Positions 1-8,412 of a stretch of DNA of 36,070 nucleotides are shown here, in pieces; the stretch's first letter is position 1, and each line of letters opens with the position of its first letter. The position numbers and the translations under genes are program-made. The notes beneath the pieces are model-generated. The model was not told the origin of the DNA, ran no database searches, and saw only the letters and a list, made by a program, of their open reading frames with translations. The stretch covers positions 1-36,070 of the forward strand of contig JAFWFB010000013.1 of the NCBI GenBank assembly GCA_017512625.1, in the 5' to 3' direction. Source of the stretch: Erysipelotrichaceae bacterium. GTDB taxonomy: Bacteria; Bacillota_I; Bacilli_A; Erysipelotrichales; Erysipelotrichaceae.

Positions 1-16
1 GAATTATTAATAATTA

Positions 17-718
17 TTGATCATATATAAATATTTATTGGTAACGATCCTTGGTATGTGCCTGGGCAGTTTTTATGATTGTCTAAGTGAGAGACTGATC
101 AACAGAGACAGATCATCCAGAAGCCATTGCGATCATTGCGGGGAAAAGCTGAAGATGATCGATCTGATACCGGTACTGAGTTTTTGCTTGCTAAAAGGAA
201 GATGCAGGTACTGCGGTCAAAAGATCAGTATCCTTCATCCACTAAATGAACTTGTTTCCGGAATCGCTCAACTTATCCTATATATCCATATTAAAGACCG
301 GTTGGCACTGATCGAGATGTCTGTAGTTTTGGGTTGCATCCTTATCATGTCTTACAGCGATCTAAAGATACGGATGATCAACGAGATCTTTATCCTAATT
401 GGTATCATCAACCATCTGATCTTCCTGATCATTTTAAACGATCCATTTATAAGCCTTATTCCGGGCTTTCTTTTTTCATTGCTGATCTTTTTTATCTCAT
501 GGATATGTAAAAAGATCCTTAAAAAAGAGTGCCTGGGATTCGGGGATATCGAGTTCATCATGATGGCCGGCATGTATCTTGATCTTTATCACAATTGTCT
601 GGCCCTGCTCATTGCCTGTCTTATCGCCTTACCTTTTACTCTGATCAAAGAGAAGGGATCGCATTCATCCCCATGCTGGGAATCGGATATTTCCTTACTT
701 TTTTGCGATAAAAAATGA
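17..718 (+). CDS. Prepilin peptidase (A24 family), C terminus frameshifted
   Basis: Membrane aspartyl protease family that cleaves type IV pilin-like or competence pseudopilin leaders at the membrane. The N terminus has the hallmark GSF after a hydrophobic segment, then two CxxC pairs (CDHC and CRYC) of the zinc-binding cytoplasmic domain. The two catalytic aspartates are visible as YSDLK (about residue 119) and the GFGD motif (about residue 178). The start is a TTG at 17 directly after an in-frame stop at 11, giving about 16 residues before GSF, as usual for the family. The last helix is out of frame: the -1 frame from 658 to 711 encodes the expected GIAFIPMLGIGYF-type tail, so this frame ends in an unrelated tail. 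No pilin genes lie downstream; its pilus cluster, if any, would be upstream of the window. Confidence 0.85.
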   Translation: MIIYKYLLVTILGMCLGSFYDCLSERLINRDRSSRSHCDHCGEKLKMIDLIPVLSFCLLKGRCRYCGQKISILHPLNELVSGIAQLILYIHIKDRLALIEMSVVLGCILIMSYSDLKIRMINEIFILIGIINHLIFLIILNDPFISLIPGFLFSLLIFFISWICKKILKKECLGFGDIEFIMMAGMYLDLYHNCLALLIACLIALPFTLIKEKGSHSSPCWESDISLLFCDKK

Positions 719-736
719 AATTTTTAAATTAAGTAA

Positions 737-742
737 TATAAT
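737..742 (+). promoter_or_regulatory. Probable -10 element for the 754 operon
   Basis: A perfect TATAAT lies 11 nt before the ATG at 754, in the short gap after the prepilin peptidase. A transcript from here would have a leader of only about 5 nt (or about 11 nt if the ATG at 760 is used). No convincing -35 and no Shine-Dalgarno sequence is visible. Confidence 0.45.
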
Positions 743-753
743 GGTAGAATTGT

Positions 754-1413
754 ATGGTAATGGAAACAAGAAAAAGAAAAGCGCTAATTACTTTCGTATG
801 TTTGATTTTCGCTTTGGTAGCGGTCTTCCTGGGACTGATCCTCGGTAAAGAGATCAAGAACATGACCGATACAGCAACGCTGAATAACACCGTCATCGAA
901 GGATATACCTATACTCTTCGTGCCAATGCTACCGAAGTCCAGAAGGAATATTTCAAAGAGCTCAGAGAAGCGCTCGATGAAAACGATCCGGGAAACATCG
1001 ACGAAGTAAAAGCGGTGGCTAAATGCTTTATAGCGGACTTCTATACCTGGACCAACAAGAATGGTAATTACGATATTGGTGGTTATCTGTTTTATTATGA
1101 ACCAAAACGCAATTCGTTTGCTCTCTGTTCCAAGAACTACTTCTATCGCAACATGTACTACGTTGCCCAGGAATATGGAAAAGAGAACCTGCCTCAGGTC
1201 AAAGAGGTAATTATTGACGAAAGCACTTTGGAAAAGAATAAATCGACTACCGAGATCAAAGGAGAAACATACCCGGTTTATCTGATCAAAGCCGATATCG
1301 TCTATGAAGACAGTACCTATGATACTTCTTCGCTGCAACAATATACTTATGTATATGTTATTACCGGATATGAGAATGAATGTCGGGTAATAAGTGTATA
1401 TGGAGACTGGTAA
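754..1413 (+). CDS. Membrane-anchored protein of unknown function, coupled to LCP gene
   Basis: 219 residues that I cannot assign to a family. Basic residues (RKRK) precede one strong transmembrane segment at about residues 10-31. The rest is a soluble, probably extracytoplasmic domain rich in Tyr and Asn, so the topology is N-in/C-out. The start is ATG 754 or ATG 760; neither has a good ribosome site. The stop TAA overlaps the next gene's ATG by one base (TAATG at 1411-1415), so the two are translated together. The partner is an LCP cell-wall ligase, which suggests a role in the envelope, but that is inference only. Confidence 0.75.
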   Translation: MVMETRKRKALITFVCLIFALVAVFLGLILGKEIKNMTDTATLNNTVIEGYTYTLRANATEVQKEYFKELREALDENDPGNIDEVKAVAKCFIADFYTWTNKNGNYDIGGYLFYYEPKRNSFALCSKNYFYRNMYYVAQEYGKENLPQVKEVIIDESTLEKNKSTTEIKGETYPVYLIKADIVYEDSTYDTSSLQQYTYVYVITGYENECRVISVYGDW

Positions 1414-3734
1414 TGAAAAAGAAGAATGATAACAAAGGAAGCGTAATTAAAGTATTAAATATTATCTTTGTGTTCATTTGCCACGTGATGGCAGTTCTTT
1501 TGTTTTTGAATCTCAAAGATTATTACCACCTGAATCCGACCATTTTTCTGTCGGCCTTTGGTATTTTGGCCTGCTTATTGTTAATAGTCGATATCCTGAT
1601 TCTGGAAAGCCATATCTCCAATGGCAAGGTACTGCGATTCTTTATCATCGTAGTAAGCCTGCTTTTGCTAGGAGTTACTTCCGCGGGTGTCGGAGCTGCC
1701 TATTATCTTAAAAATTCCATCAAGGGTGCCGTTAATAGCGACCCTGTCCAATACGAAACCATCAAGGGAGCCGTTGTAGTCTATAACAATAAATACAGCG
1801 ACCTCAAACAGCTAAGTGGCAAGACCTTAGGTCTTATCGAATCCAGTGATTCCTCTTCCTACAGCTATATTGGTAAGGAAGTTTTGGAGCAGGAAGGTAT
1901 CGATGTCAATTACAAGAGTTATAACGATACCATCTCGCTGATCGTTGCCCTGGCTTCCGAAGAAGTCGATGCGATCATCGCCAGCGATACCTATAAGGTC
2001 AGCTTACAGATCGATGAAGCTTTGAAGAAATATGCTGATAGTGTCAGTGATATCTATACCTTCTCCAAGGAAGTCGAGATGAAGAAGAATGTCTCTTCCT
2101 CGATGGATATCACCAATACGCCGTTTAACATCCTTTTGATCGGTTTTGCTCCGAACTCGGATTATAGTGGCCTTGCTGACGCGATCCTTTTAGCGACAGT
2201 CAACCCGAATACCCATGAAGTATCGATCATCTCCATCCCGCGTGATAGTTATGTACCGATCGCCTGTGCTAACAACTCCAAGGATAAGCTTACCCATGCC
2301 CGCGGATATAGCCGTGGCTGTCTGGTGGATAGTGTTGCTAACCTGTTTGGTCAGGATATCAACTTCTATGCGGAGATCAATTTCAAGGGTCTGGTCGATG
2401 TCGTCGATGCCGTTGGCGGAATCGATGTCTATAATCCGATCGCTTTTACCGGACAGAATTCCGATCTGATCCGTGGAGCCTATGTCGTAGATGTACCGGA
2501 AGGCAATGTCCACCTCAATGGTGAGCAGGCACTTGCTTTCGCCAGAGAAAGACATGCCTTTGAAAACGGAGACTTCGACCGTAACAAGAACCAGATGCAG
2601 GTCATCCAGCAGCTGCTGATCAAGATCATGAAGAAAGCCGATATGTCGATGATCATCAACCTGCTTGATATCGCCGGTGAGAATTTCACAACCAACCTGT
2701 CAGTCAATCAGATCACCAAATTCTTCAATTATGTCAGCTCCGCCAAGTCGGATGTTGAAGTCAATAGTAATCTGGGATACTTCCAGATCATCACTAACCA
2801 GTTGCTTGGATATGGATCGATGTCCTACAACTATTCTCTGGAACTGCCTTTATATGTTGCTCCGGTCTATCAGGAATCATTAAGCTGGGCGAAGAACTAC
2901 ATCAGCAAGATCAAGGCTGATAATATCTCCACCAAGATCAACAACCAGTTCACCTTCGCCTATACCGATACCTATTACGATCCGGCCAGTCCGACGACCT
3001 TCACTGAAGAAAGAGTCCACGAGACGATGCCGGACTTCGTTCCGACCCTCACCAGCATGACCCTTAAGCAGGTCATCGATTGGTGCAATAAGGTTGGATT
3101 ACCTCTTAATATCGAATATGTAACCGAAGGAGATCCGGGATATGTTCCAAACTCTGAAGGTAAGGTCTTAAGCCAGAGCTATCCTTATGGCAAGCTGGTA
3201 TCCGTCATTGATTCGATCACGATCAGGGCGATCCCTTATGCCAATGAAGAGGATCTGGTACCTGACTTTGTCGGATCTTCACTTGCCAGTGTCAATCAAT
3301 GGGCAGAAGCTAACGGATACACCGTCAATGTCACTTATGTTGAGACTCTTGATTACAGCTATAACTATCTGGTAAGTTCGCAAGACCTGGTCGCCGGAAC
3401 AAGCAAATATGCCCAAAACGCCATTTCGGTAGTGGTCTACCAGTATACCGCTCAGCCGGTACCTTCCAGTGCGCTCAGTTCGCTGGCAGGTGGAATCGGA
3501 TCATGGACCAGAGGAGATATCTCCTCCTGGGCTAACAGTTATCTGGTACTTGGCTACTATAATGAGGGCTCATCTGTTGCGACCGAGGATCCAAACCTTG
3601 ATGGCAAGCTGGCCAGCTACTACTTCAGCAGCGGTGCATCAAGCCCACTCGAAAACGATACTCTTATCTATAGCATGTACTCATATACCGCCCCTGAACC
3701 TGATCCACAGCCTGAACCTGGCGAAGGAGAATAG
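1413..3734 (+). CDS. LytR-CpsA-Psr (LCP) family protein with N-terminal binding-like domain and C-terminal PASTA repeats
   Basis: LCP proteins transfer lipid-linked anionic glycopolymers onto peptidoglycan outside the membrane. From the ATG at 1413 (773 aa) the order is: three hydrophobic segments (about 14-33, 44-64, 75-95); a region at about 115-222 that resembles one lobe of a periplasmic binding protein; the LCP domain at about 237-405; then two PASTA-like repeats at about 537-605 and 611-679, a possible third degenerate one, and an acidic Pro-rich tail. LCP signatures include NILLIG, SIPRDSYV, the RGYSRG basic loop and ARERHAFENGDFDRNKNQ. The in-frame upstream start at 1380 is rejected because it sits inside the previous gene. 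At 773 aa it is far longer than the usual 300-400 aa LCP protein. Confidence 0.9.
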   Translation: MKKKNDNKGSVIKVLNIIFVFICHVMAVLLFLNLKDYYHLNPTIFLSAFGILACLLLIVDILILESHISNGKVLRFFIIVVSLLLLGVTSAGVGAAYYLKNSIKGAVNSDPVQYETIKGAVVVYNNKYSDLKQLSGKTLGLIESSDSSSYSYIGKEVLEQEGIDVNYKSYNDTISLIVALASEEVDAIIASDTYKVSLQIDEALKKYADSVSDIYTFSKEVEMKKNVSSSMDITNTPFNILLIGFAPNSDYSGLADAILLATVNPNTHEVSIISIPRDSYVPIACANNSKDKLTHARGYSRGCLVDSVANLFGQDINFYAEINFKGLVDVVDAVGGIDVYNPIAFTGQNSDLIRGAYVVDVPEGNVHLNGEQALAFARERHAFENGDFDRNKNQMQVIQQLLIKIMKKADMSMIINLLDIAGENFTTNLSVNQITKFFNYVSSAKSDVEVNSNLGYFQIITNQLLGYGSMSYNYSLELPLYVAPVYQESLSWAKNYISKIKADNISTKINNQFTFAYTDTYYDPASPTTFTEERVHETMPDFVPTLTSMTLKQVIDWCNKVGLPLNIEYVTEGDPGYVPNSEGKVLSQSYPYGKLVSVIDSITIRAIPYANEEDLVPDFVGSSLASVNQWAEANGYTVNVTYVETLDYSYNYLVSSQDLVAGTSKYAQNAISVVVYQYTAQPVPSSALSSLAGGIGSWTRGDISSWANSYLVLGYYNEGSSVATEDPNLDGKLASYYFSSGASSPLENDTLIYSMYSYTAPEPDPQPEPGEGE

Positions 3735-4184
3735 ATGAGCAACATCAAGGAAGTAGCGGTCAATCGCAAAGCATATCACGACTACTTCATTATTGAAGAA
3801 TATGAGGCTGGGATCGTCCTGATCGGACCGGAGATCAAGTCCATCCGGGCAGGCAAAGTCCAGATCAAGGATTCCTATGTTTCCTTTGTAAATCATGAAG
3901 CGATCCTCAAAGGAATGAACATTGCTAAGTTCAAGGAAGCCAATATCTTCAATCACGATGAGGAAAGAGAGCGTAAACTGCTGCTTAATAAAAGGGAGAT
4001 CTACCGCCTGGAAGAGAAAGTAAAACTTGAAGGTCTGACCATCATCCCTTTGAAAGTGATCCTCAAGGACGGTCTTTGTAAGATCGAGATCGCACTGTGC
4101 AAGGGTAAGACCAATTACGACAAGCGTGAAAGCGACCGTAAGCGGACCATGGAAATGGAAGCCCGACAGGCATTGCGACATTAA
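3735..4184 (+). CDS. smpB: SsrA-binding protein SmpB
   Basis: Partner of tmRNA in trans-translation: it binds tmRNA and carries it to the A site of stalled ribosomes. The 149 residues are the standard length. Diagnostic segments include the opening NRKAYHDYFI, GIVLIGPEIKSIR and the basic tail YDKRESDRKR. The ATG follows the LCP stop codon immediately and is preceded by a good GAAGGAGA ribosome site inside the end of that gene. It is therefore probably read from the LCP transcript. Confidence 0.97.
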   Translation: MSNIKEVAVNRKAYHDYFIIEEYEAGIVLIGPEIKSIRAGKVQIKDSYVSFVNHEAILKGMNIAKFKEANIFNHDEERERKLLLNKREIYRLEEKVKLEGLTIIPLKVILKDGLCKIEIALCKGKTNYDKRESDRKRTMEMEARQALRH

Positions 4185-4201
4185 AATATGTTATATTAGA
4201 T
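4173..4201 (+). promoter_or_regulatory. Putative promoter of the cysS T-box transcript
   Basis: TTGCGA (4173-4178) and TTAGAT (4196-4201) are separated by 17 bp, which would start RNA near 4208, just before T-box stem I. The -35 lies inside the end of smpB. Assigned by eye. Confidence 0.4.
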
Positions 4202-4204
4202 ACG

Positions 4205-4405
4205 TAAACTAAAAAGCGAGATAGTAACTGATCACAGGACCTGGAGAGAGATCGTGGCTGGTGAAAACGATCGGTATGGATCGGTGAATGCGTCGCTTTG
4301 GGAAATGGTGAATCAAAGTAGCCATTTACGTCGCTCGCGTTAAGAGCAAGAGTTATAAATAAAGGTGGTACCGCGCTGATGCGCCCTTGTATCGCCTTTT
4401 TATAT
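4205..4405 (+). promoter_or_regulatory. T-box riboswitch, cysteine-specific, with terminator/antiterminator
   Basis: Transcriptional T-box leader that senses uncharged tRNA-Cys. Stem I is closed by GCGA (from about 4215) with GTCGC at 4292-4296, and contains an AGTA loop-E-like motif. The specifier is read as TGC (Cys) at 4289-4291. An ATGG/CCAT hairpin and a GCTC/GAGC hairpin follow. The conserved T-box core AAAGGTGGTACCGCG is at 4361-4375. The same bases form a terminator: 4361-4371 pairs with GTATCGCCTTT at about 4390-4401 (two G-U pairs) followed by a T run. Uncharged tRNA-Cys is expected to stabilise the antiterminator and switch cysS on. Confidence 0.93.
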
Positions 4406-4415
4406 AGGAGCACAT

Positions 4416-5753
4416 ATGAAAGAACTAAGGATCTATAACACTAAAACCCTGCAGAACGAAGTGTTCAAACCTCTGAAAGAAGGAGAGGTAAAGATGTACG
4501 TCTGCGGACCGACCGTTTATGGCGATATCCATATCGGAAATGCCCGTCCGGTCGTAGTATTTGATACATTCAGAAGACTGCTTGAAGCCATCGGTTATGA
4601 CGTAAAATATGTTTCCAACTATACCGATGTCGATGACAAGATCATCAAGGAAGCCAAAAGAAGAGGAATTACGGAAAAACAGCTGACCGAGGAAATGATC
4701 GAAGCTTTCCAGAAAGTCAGAAAGGACCTCAATACCGAGCCTCTTTACCGGGCACCGAAAGTTACGGAGACCATGGATCAGATCATCGCCTTTATCAAGG
4801 AACTGGTCGATAAGGGTTATGCCTATGAGGTAAGTGGCGATGTCTATTTCGATACCAGCTCAGTTGCTTCTTATGGCGAACTGTCCCATCAGAATACCGA
4901 AGATCTGAAAGTCGGAGCCAGGATCGATGAGAACGAACAGAAAAGATCGCCACTGGATTTTGCCCTTTGGAAGAAGACCGATGAAGGCATCAAATGGGAG
5001 AGTCCGTTCTGCCTTGGCCGTCCGGGCTGGCACACTGAATGTGTGGTAATGATCAACAATGAGTTGGGACCGCTGATCGATATACATGGCGGTGGCAAGG
5101 ATCTTAGATTCCCTCACCACGAAAATGAGAGAGCGCAGTCCATGGCCATCAATAATTCAGAACTGGCCAATTACTGGATGCATAATGGCATGCTCACCTT
5201 CGGTGGTGAGAAGATGTCCAAATCCCTGGGAAATATCATCCTGGCCAAGGATGCGATCGCCAAGCATGGTGCCAATGTTGTAAGATGGCTGCTTTTAAGC
5301 GGTCAGTACCGCGATTCCCTTTCCTTTACGGAAGAGACTTTGGATATTGCGGCAAACGAACTGAATAAGGTATTAAATGCGGTTAAAAGCGCAGAGCTGA
5401 AACTGGTGCTTGCTGACTATCACAGCGATGAATTTGATCAGGAATCCTATGACCGTTTCCTGGATGCGATGCTCGATGACTTAAATACCCCTAACGCCTA
5501 TACTGAGATCTATGAAATGACCAAGGTCATCAATCAGTTGCAAAGGGTAAGGGAGATCGATTACGATAAACTGGCTAAGGATTTAAACAGTCTGCTTAAG
5601 TCTTTGGATATCTTAGGTATCGTCTATCCGAAACTGGAACTGAGTGAAGAGGATCTTGACCTCTACCACAAATGGGATGAGGCTAAAAAGGCCAAAGATT
5701 TCGAAAAGGCTGACGCTTACCGTCAACAGCTGATGGACAAGGGAATCCTTTAA
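4416..5753 (+). CDS. cysS: Cysteinyl-tRNA synthetase
   Basis: Class I aminoacyl-tRNA synthetase charging tRNA-Cys in the cytoplasm. The 445 residues show the CGPTVYGDIHIGN signature (C30 as the first zinc ligand, HIGN variant of HIGH at 39-42), the GWHTEC and FPHHENE zinc segments and KMSKS at 266-270. AGGAG at 4406-4410 sits 5 nt before the ATG. Expression is controlled by the cysteine T-box just upstream. The stop codon overlaps the next ATG by one base (TAATG), making an operon with mrnC and rlmB, an arrangement common in Bacillota. Confidence 0.98.
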   Translation: MKELRIYNTKTLQNEVFKPLKEGEVKMYVCGPTVYGDIHIGNARPVVVFDTFRRLLEAIGYDVKYVSNYTDVDDKIIKEAKRRGITEKQLTEEMIEAFQKVRKDLNTEPLYRAPKVTETMDQIIAFIKELVDKGYAYEVSGDVYFDTSSVASYGELSHQNTEDLKVGARIDENEQKRSPLDFALWKKTDEGIKWESPFCLGRPGWHTECVVMINNELGPLIDIHGGGKDLRFPHHENERAQSMAINNSELANYWMHNGMLTFGGEKMSKSLGNIILAKDAIAKHGANVVRWLLLSGQYRDSLSFTEETLDIAANELNKVLNAVKSAELKLVLADYHSDEFDQESYDRFLDAMLDDLNTPNAYTEIYEMTKVINQLQRVREIDYDKLAKDLNSLLKSLDILGIVYPKLELSEEDLDLYHKWDEAKKAKDFEKADAYRQQLMDKGIL

Positions 5754-6130
5754 TGAACTTAAACGAGATAAGCGCCAACTCCTTCAGTTACATCGGTGAT
5801 GCCTATTATTCGCTTAAAGTCAGGGAATATCTGATCAAAAGCGGGCATCAGCGTTCGATCGATCTTCAGAAACTGGCCAATCACTATGTCAGTGCCAAGG
5901 CTCAGTTCGAGATCTTTACCCATCTGGAAACGATCGGTTTCTTTACTGAAGAGGAACTCGGCGTCTATAAAAGAGGCCGCAATCATATCGGGCATATCCC
6001 TAAAAACGGCGATCTGAAGACCTATCAGGTAGCAAGCGGGCTGGAAGCGATCGTTGGTTATCTATATCTGATTAAAAGCGAGAGACTGGAAGAACTCTTT
6101 AAAGCGATCTTCGACTGGAGGCAAATATGA
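5753..6130 (+). CDS. mrnC: Mini-ribonuclease 3 (Mini-III)
   Basis: RNase III-like nuclease without a dsRNA-binding domain; in Bacillus it matures 23S rRNA ends. The 125 residues show YIGDAYYSLKVREYL near the N terminus, RGRNH near residue 75 and the YQVASGLEAIVGYLYL segment carrying the second acidic cluster. It overlaps cysS by one base upstream, and its TGA overlaps the rlmB ATG by 4 nt (ATGA). Position after cysS and before an rRNA methylase is the classical context for this gene. Confidence 0.95.
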   Translation: MNLNEISANSFSYIGDAYYSLKVREYLIKSGHQRSIDLQKLANHYVSAKAQFEIFTHLETIGFFTEEELGVYKRGRNHIGHIPKNGDLKTYQVASGLEAIVGYLYLIKSERLEELFKAIFDWRQI

Positions 6131-6828
6131 TCAGTTTTGGTAAGAATACATTTAATGAGGCCTTAAACAACAACCGGATCATCAAGGCCTACGTTTACAG
6201 TGACAGCAACCTGATACCGCTGCTGAAAAAGAATCACATCCCTTACGAGACTGTAAACAAGGCCAGACTGGATAAGATGTCAGGCAACAAGGTTCATCAG
6301 GGAATAGTCTTTGAGGCTAAAGATTACCGCCTGTATGCCCTTAATGACATCATCAATGGTAAGCATGAACTGATAGTCATCCTGGATAACCTGAAGGATC
6401 CGCACAATCTGGGTGCGATACTGCGTACAGCGGATGCGGTAGGAGTAGATGGCGTCATTTACAAGAAACATCAAAGTGTCAGTCTCAATGATACGGTCGC
6501 TAAGGTAAGTACCGGAGCGATCGAATACATCAAATGTGTGGAAGTCACCAATCTGACTAACACCATCAACAAGCTAAAGGATGAAGGCTACTGGATCTAC
6601 GGTCTGGAAGCCGATGGTAGCATCGATTACCGCGATGGGGACTATAAACGCAAGATAGCTCTGGTGATCGGTTCCGAAGGAGAAGGCATCTCCCGTCTGG
6701 TCAAGGAACAGTTAGACTACAAGATCAGCCTGCCAATGAATGGCAAGATCACCAGTCTGAATGCTTCCAATGCTGCCGCAATAATGCTATATAAGATCCT
6801 GGAAGCCAGAGATTATCCACGTGGATAA
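6127..6828 (+). CDS. rlmB: 23S rRNA 2'-O-methyltransferase, TrmH/RlmB family
   Basis: SPOUT-class methylase that by homology makes Gm2251 in 23S rRNA. The 233 residues start with the short substrate-binding domain. Then come the three SPOUT motifs: LDNLKDPHNLGAILRTADA, LVIGSEGEGISRLV and a third, SLNASNAAAIMLYKI. The third normally reads LNVSxAAxI, so the NASNAA form is slightly divergent. It is the last gene of the cysS operon; its stop codon lies inside a strong terminator hairpin. Confidence 0.94.
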   Translation: MISFGKNTFNEALNNNRIIKAYVYSDSNLIPLLKKNHIPYETVNKARLDKMSGNKVHQGIVFEAKDYRLYALNDIINGKHELIVILDNLKDPHNLGAILRTADAVGVDGVIYKKHQSVSLNDTVAKVSTGAIEYIKCVEVTNLTNTINKLKDEGYWIYGLEADGSIDYRDGDYKRKIALVIGSEGEGISRLVKEQLDYKISLPMNGKITSLNASNAAAIMLYKILEARDYPRG

Positions 6829-6838
6829 TCTCTTTTTT
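6811..6838 (+). terminator. Rho-independent terminator after rlmB
   Basis: Perfect inverted repeat GATTATCCAC/GTGGATAATC (6811-6830) followed by TCTTTTTT. The left arm and the rlmB stop codon overlap, so the gene ends inside its own terminator. Confidence 0.92.
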
Positions 6839-6888
6839 ATTGCTCTTCATCAGTGCTCTCATATGACTGGTGCATGTCAGATACCTTT

Positions 6889-6894
6889 TAGAAT
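6889..6894 (+). promoter_or_regulatory. Putative -10 element of the sigma factor gene
   Basis: TAGAAT lies 6 nt before the ATG at 6901, so a start site at the usual distance would fall on the start codon (leaderless). No clear -35 is visible. The AAGGT directly abutting the ATG is too close to be a normal ribosome site. Confidence 0.35.
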
Positions 6895-6900
6895 TAAGGT

Positions 6901-7470
6901 ATGAACGACCAGGAATTAGTAGAAGCATATCATAGCAATACCAACAAGGATGAGATCTTCATGACGGTCTTAAATCGTCATCAGGGACTGTTGATGTCGA
7001 TCGTCAACAAGGTCCGTCAGAACAATACCGACTATCTGATCGACAGGGATGACCTCTATCAGGAAGCCTTGATCGGACTGGACATGGCCCTTAATACCTA
7101 CCGTCAGATCAATAAGGCCAGGTTTTCCACCTATGCCTATCATGTGATCAAAAACCGGGTCATGGCCAAAGCCAAGGAGATGTCCAGGATCTATGGCTAT
7201 GAACCGGTATCCTATGACCGGATGGAGGATAAGGACCGCTTCCTGACAGAGGATAAAAACGAAAGAGAAAGGATCGACAAGGAAGTTCTAAACAGGTATA
7301 TGAAAAAGCTGTCCCTGGAAGATAGAACGATATTAAAACTCTATCTTTTGGAATACAGCTATAAGGAGATCAGTGTTATGACCAAGACCGATCTTAAAAG
7401 GATCGATAATCGGCTATTCAGGATCAAGAAGGGACTGCAGTCCTTTATCCGGGATGAGATCAGGCTCTGA
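6901..7470 (+). CDS. RNA polymerase sigma-70 family factor, SigH-like
   Basis: 189 residues with region 2 at about 40-100 (DLYQEALIGLDMALNTY, then ARFSTYAYHVIKNRV) and region 4 at about 133-183 (LSLEDRTILKLYLLEYSYKEI and a recognition helix with KRIDNRLFRIKKGL). The FSTYA element and region order are close to the SigH/SigI type of small sigma factor, not to ECF factors. There is no anti-sigma gene beside it: a terminator precedes it and a HAD phosphatase with its own promoter follows. The target regulon cannot be read from the window. Confidence 0.85.
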   Translation: MNDQELVEAYHSNTNKDEIFMTVLNRHQGLLMSIVNKVRQNNTDYLIDRDDLYQEALIGLDMALNTYRQINKARFSTYAYHVIKNRVMAKAKEMSRIYGYEPVSYDRMEDKDRFLTEDKNERERIDKEVLNRYMKKLSLEDRTILKLYLLEYSYKEISVMTKTDLKRIDNRLFRIKKGLQSFIRDEIRL

Positions 7471-7497
7471 TAAATTAAACATTGGTACAGATAATGG

Positions 7498-7503
7498 TAT
7501 AAT
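7498..7503 (+). promoter_or_regulatory. Probable -10 element of the Cof-type phosphatase gene
   Basis: TATAAT with a weak TTAAAC-like -35 at 7475-7480 (17 bp apart). The predicted start near 7510 leaves a short leader containing GGGAGAA (7512-7518), a proper ribosome site for the ATG at 7523. Confidence 0.5.
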
Positions 7504-7522
7504 CAGTTTATGGGAGAACGAT

Positions 7523-8350
7523 ATGTACGATAATATTAAACTGATCGTTTGCGATGTTGATAAGACACTGGCAATGGATGGTGTCAATCTGACCGAAAGG
7601 ACCATCAGAGATATCAACGAACTTCACAAACAGGGATACCTGTTCTGTGTCAATTCAGGAAGAGCCTTTTATCAGGCCGAGAATGTCATTAAGAGATGGA
7701 ATCTCGATTTCCAGCCGGAGCTGGTCATTGCCATGAACGGAGCTATCGTTCATGATTACATGACCGGTAAGGAATACCATTTCACGGAACTCCAGCCGGA
7801 TGTCCTTAAGGAGATCGTCGACATGATGTCGCCTTTAAAGGATCTCTATACCATGAACATGTATTTCGATGGTTACATGGTCTACCAGAGAGACGATGAA
7901 CTGCTAGAGGTTGCCAGGAAGAAATACTACAACGAGAAGATCATTGCTGCTGAAGATGACAGTGTCTTCTACAGCGAGGCTAATCCGAAGATTATGTTCA
8001 GACTCTATGATGTCAACCGGATGCCTGAAGTCGAAGCTCATGTAGACAAACATCCGTCAGACAAGTATATCGGATTCAAGACCCAGCCGCATATCTTCGA
8101 ATTCACTGATCCAAGGACCAGCAAGGGCGCCGCACTCAAACAGTATTGCGAGATCACCGGCTTCCCAATCGAGGATGTTGCAACATTCGGCGATACCTCC
8201 AACGATATCGATATCATTAAATACAGCGGACTTGGCGTAGCCATGCTCAATGGCAGTGACGATGTCAAGGAAGCAGCCGATGTGGTTACCCGCCTTAGCT
8301 GTGAGGACGAAGGATTCGCTGATTTCGTCGAGACTTATTTCCTGAAATAG
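7523..8350 (+). CDS. Cof-type HAD superfamily phosphatase
   Basis: Cytoplasmic HAD phosphatase of the Cof/IIB subfamily, acting on phosphosugars or cofactor phosphates; the substrate is not predictable. Motif I is CDVDKTL (D11 nucleophile, D13), motif II is NSGR, motif III Lys is in SKGAALK, and motif IV is FGDTSNDIDII. The cap lies between motifs II and III. At 275 aa it has the family length. The start at 7523 is chosen over the in-frame ATG at 7454 because it follows a promoter and ribosome site and begins 10 residues before motif I. The earlier start would overlap the sigma gene. Confidence 0.93.
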   Translation: MYDNIKLIVCDVDKTLAMDGVNLTERTIRDINELHKQGYLFCVNSGRAFYQAENVIKRWNLDFQPELVIAMNGAIVHDYMTGKEYHFTELQPDVLKEIVDMMSPLKDLYTMNMYFDGYMVYQRDDELLEVARKKYYNEKIIAAEDDSVFYSEANPKIMFRLYDVNRMPEVEAHVDKHPSDKYIGFKTQPHIFEFTDPRTSKGAALKQYCEITGFPIEDVATFGDTSNDIDIIKYSGLGVAMLNGSDDVKEAADVVTRLSCEDEGFADFVETYFLK

Positions 8351-8374
8351 GAAAAAGACCATAAAGAAAAAGAC

Positions 8375-8398
8375 AGGATATCTACGGATATCCTTTTT
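8375..8398 (+). terminator. Rho-independent terminator
   Basis: AGGATATC/GATATCCT with a TACG loop (8375-8394) followed by TTTTT, after the Cof-type phosphatase gene. Confidence 0.9.
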
Positions 8399-8412
8399 AT
8401 GATAGGGAAGAT

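Noticed and set aside
784..1341. Long antisense frame opposite the unknown membrane protein
   Set aside because: Mirror of codon bias; no ribosome site and no recognisable domain, while the plus frame has a TM segment and is coupled to the LCP gene.
1380..1412. Extended N terminus of the LCP protein
   Set aside because: It lies inside the preceding gene and the ATG at 1413 is the coupled TAATG start.
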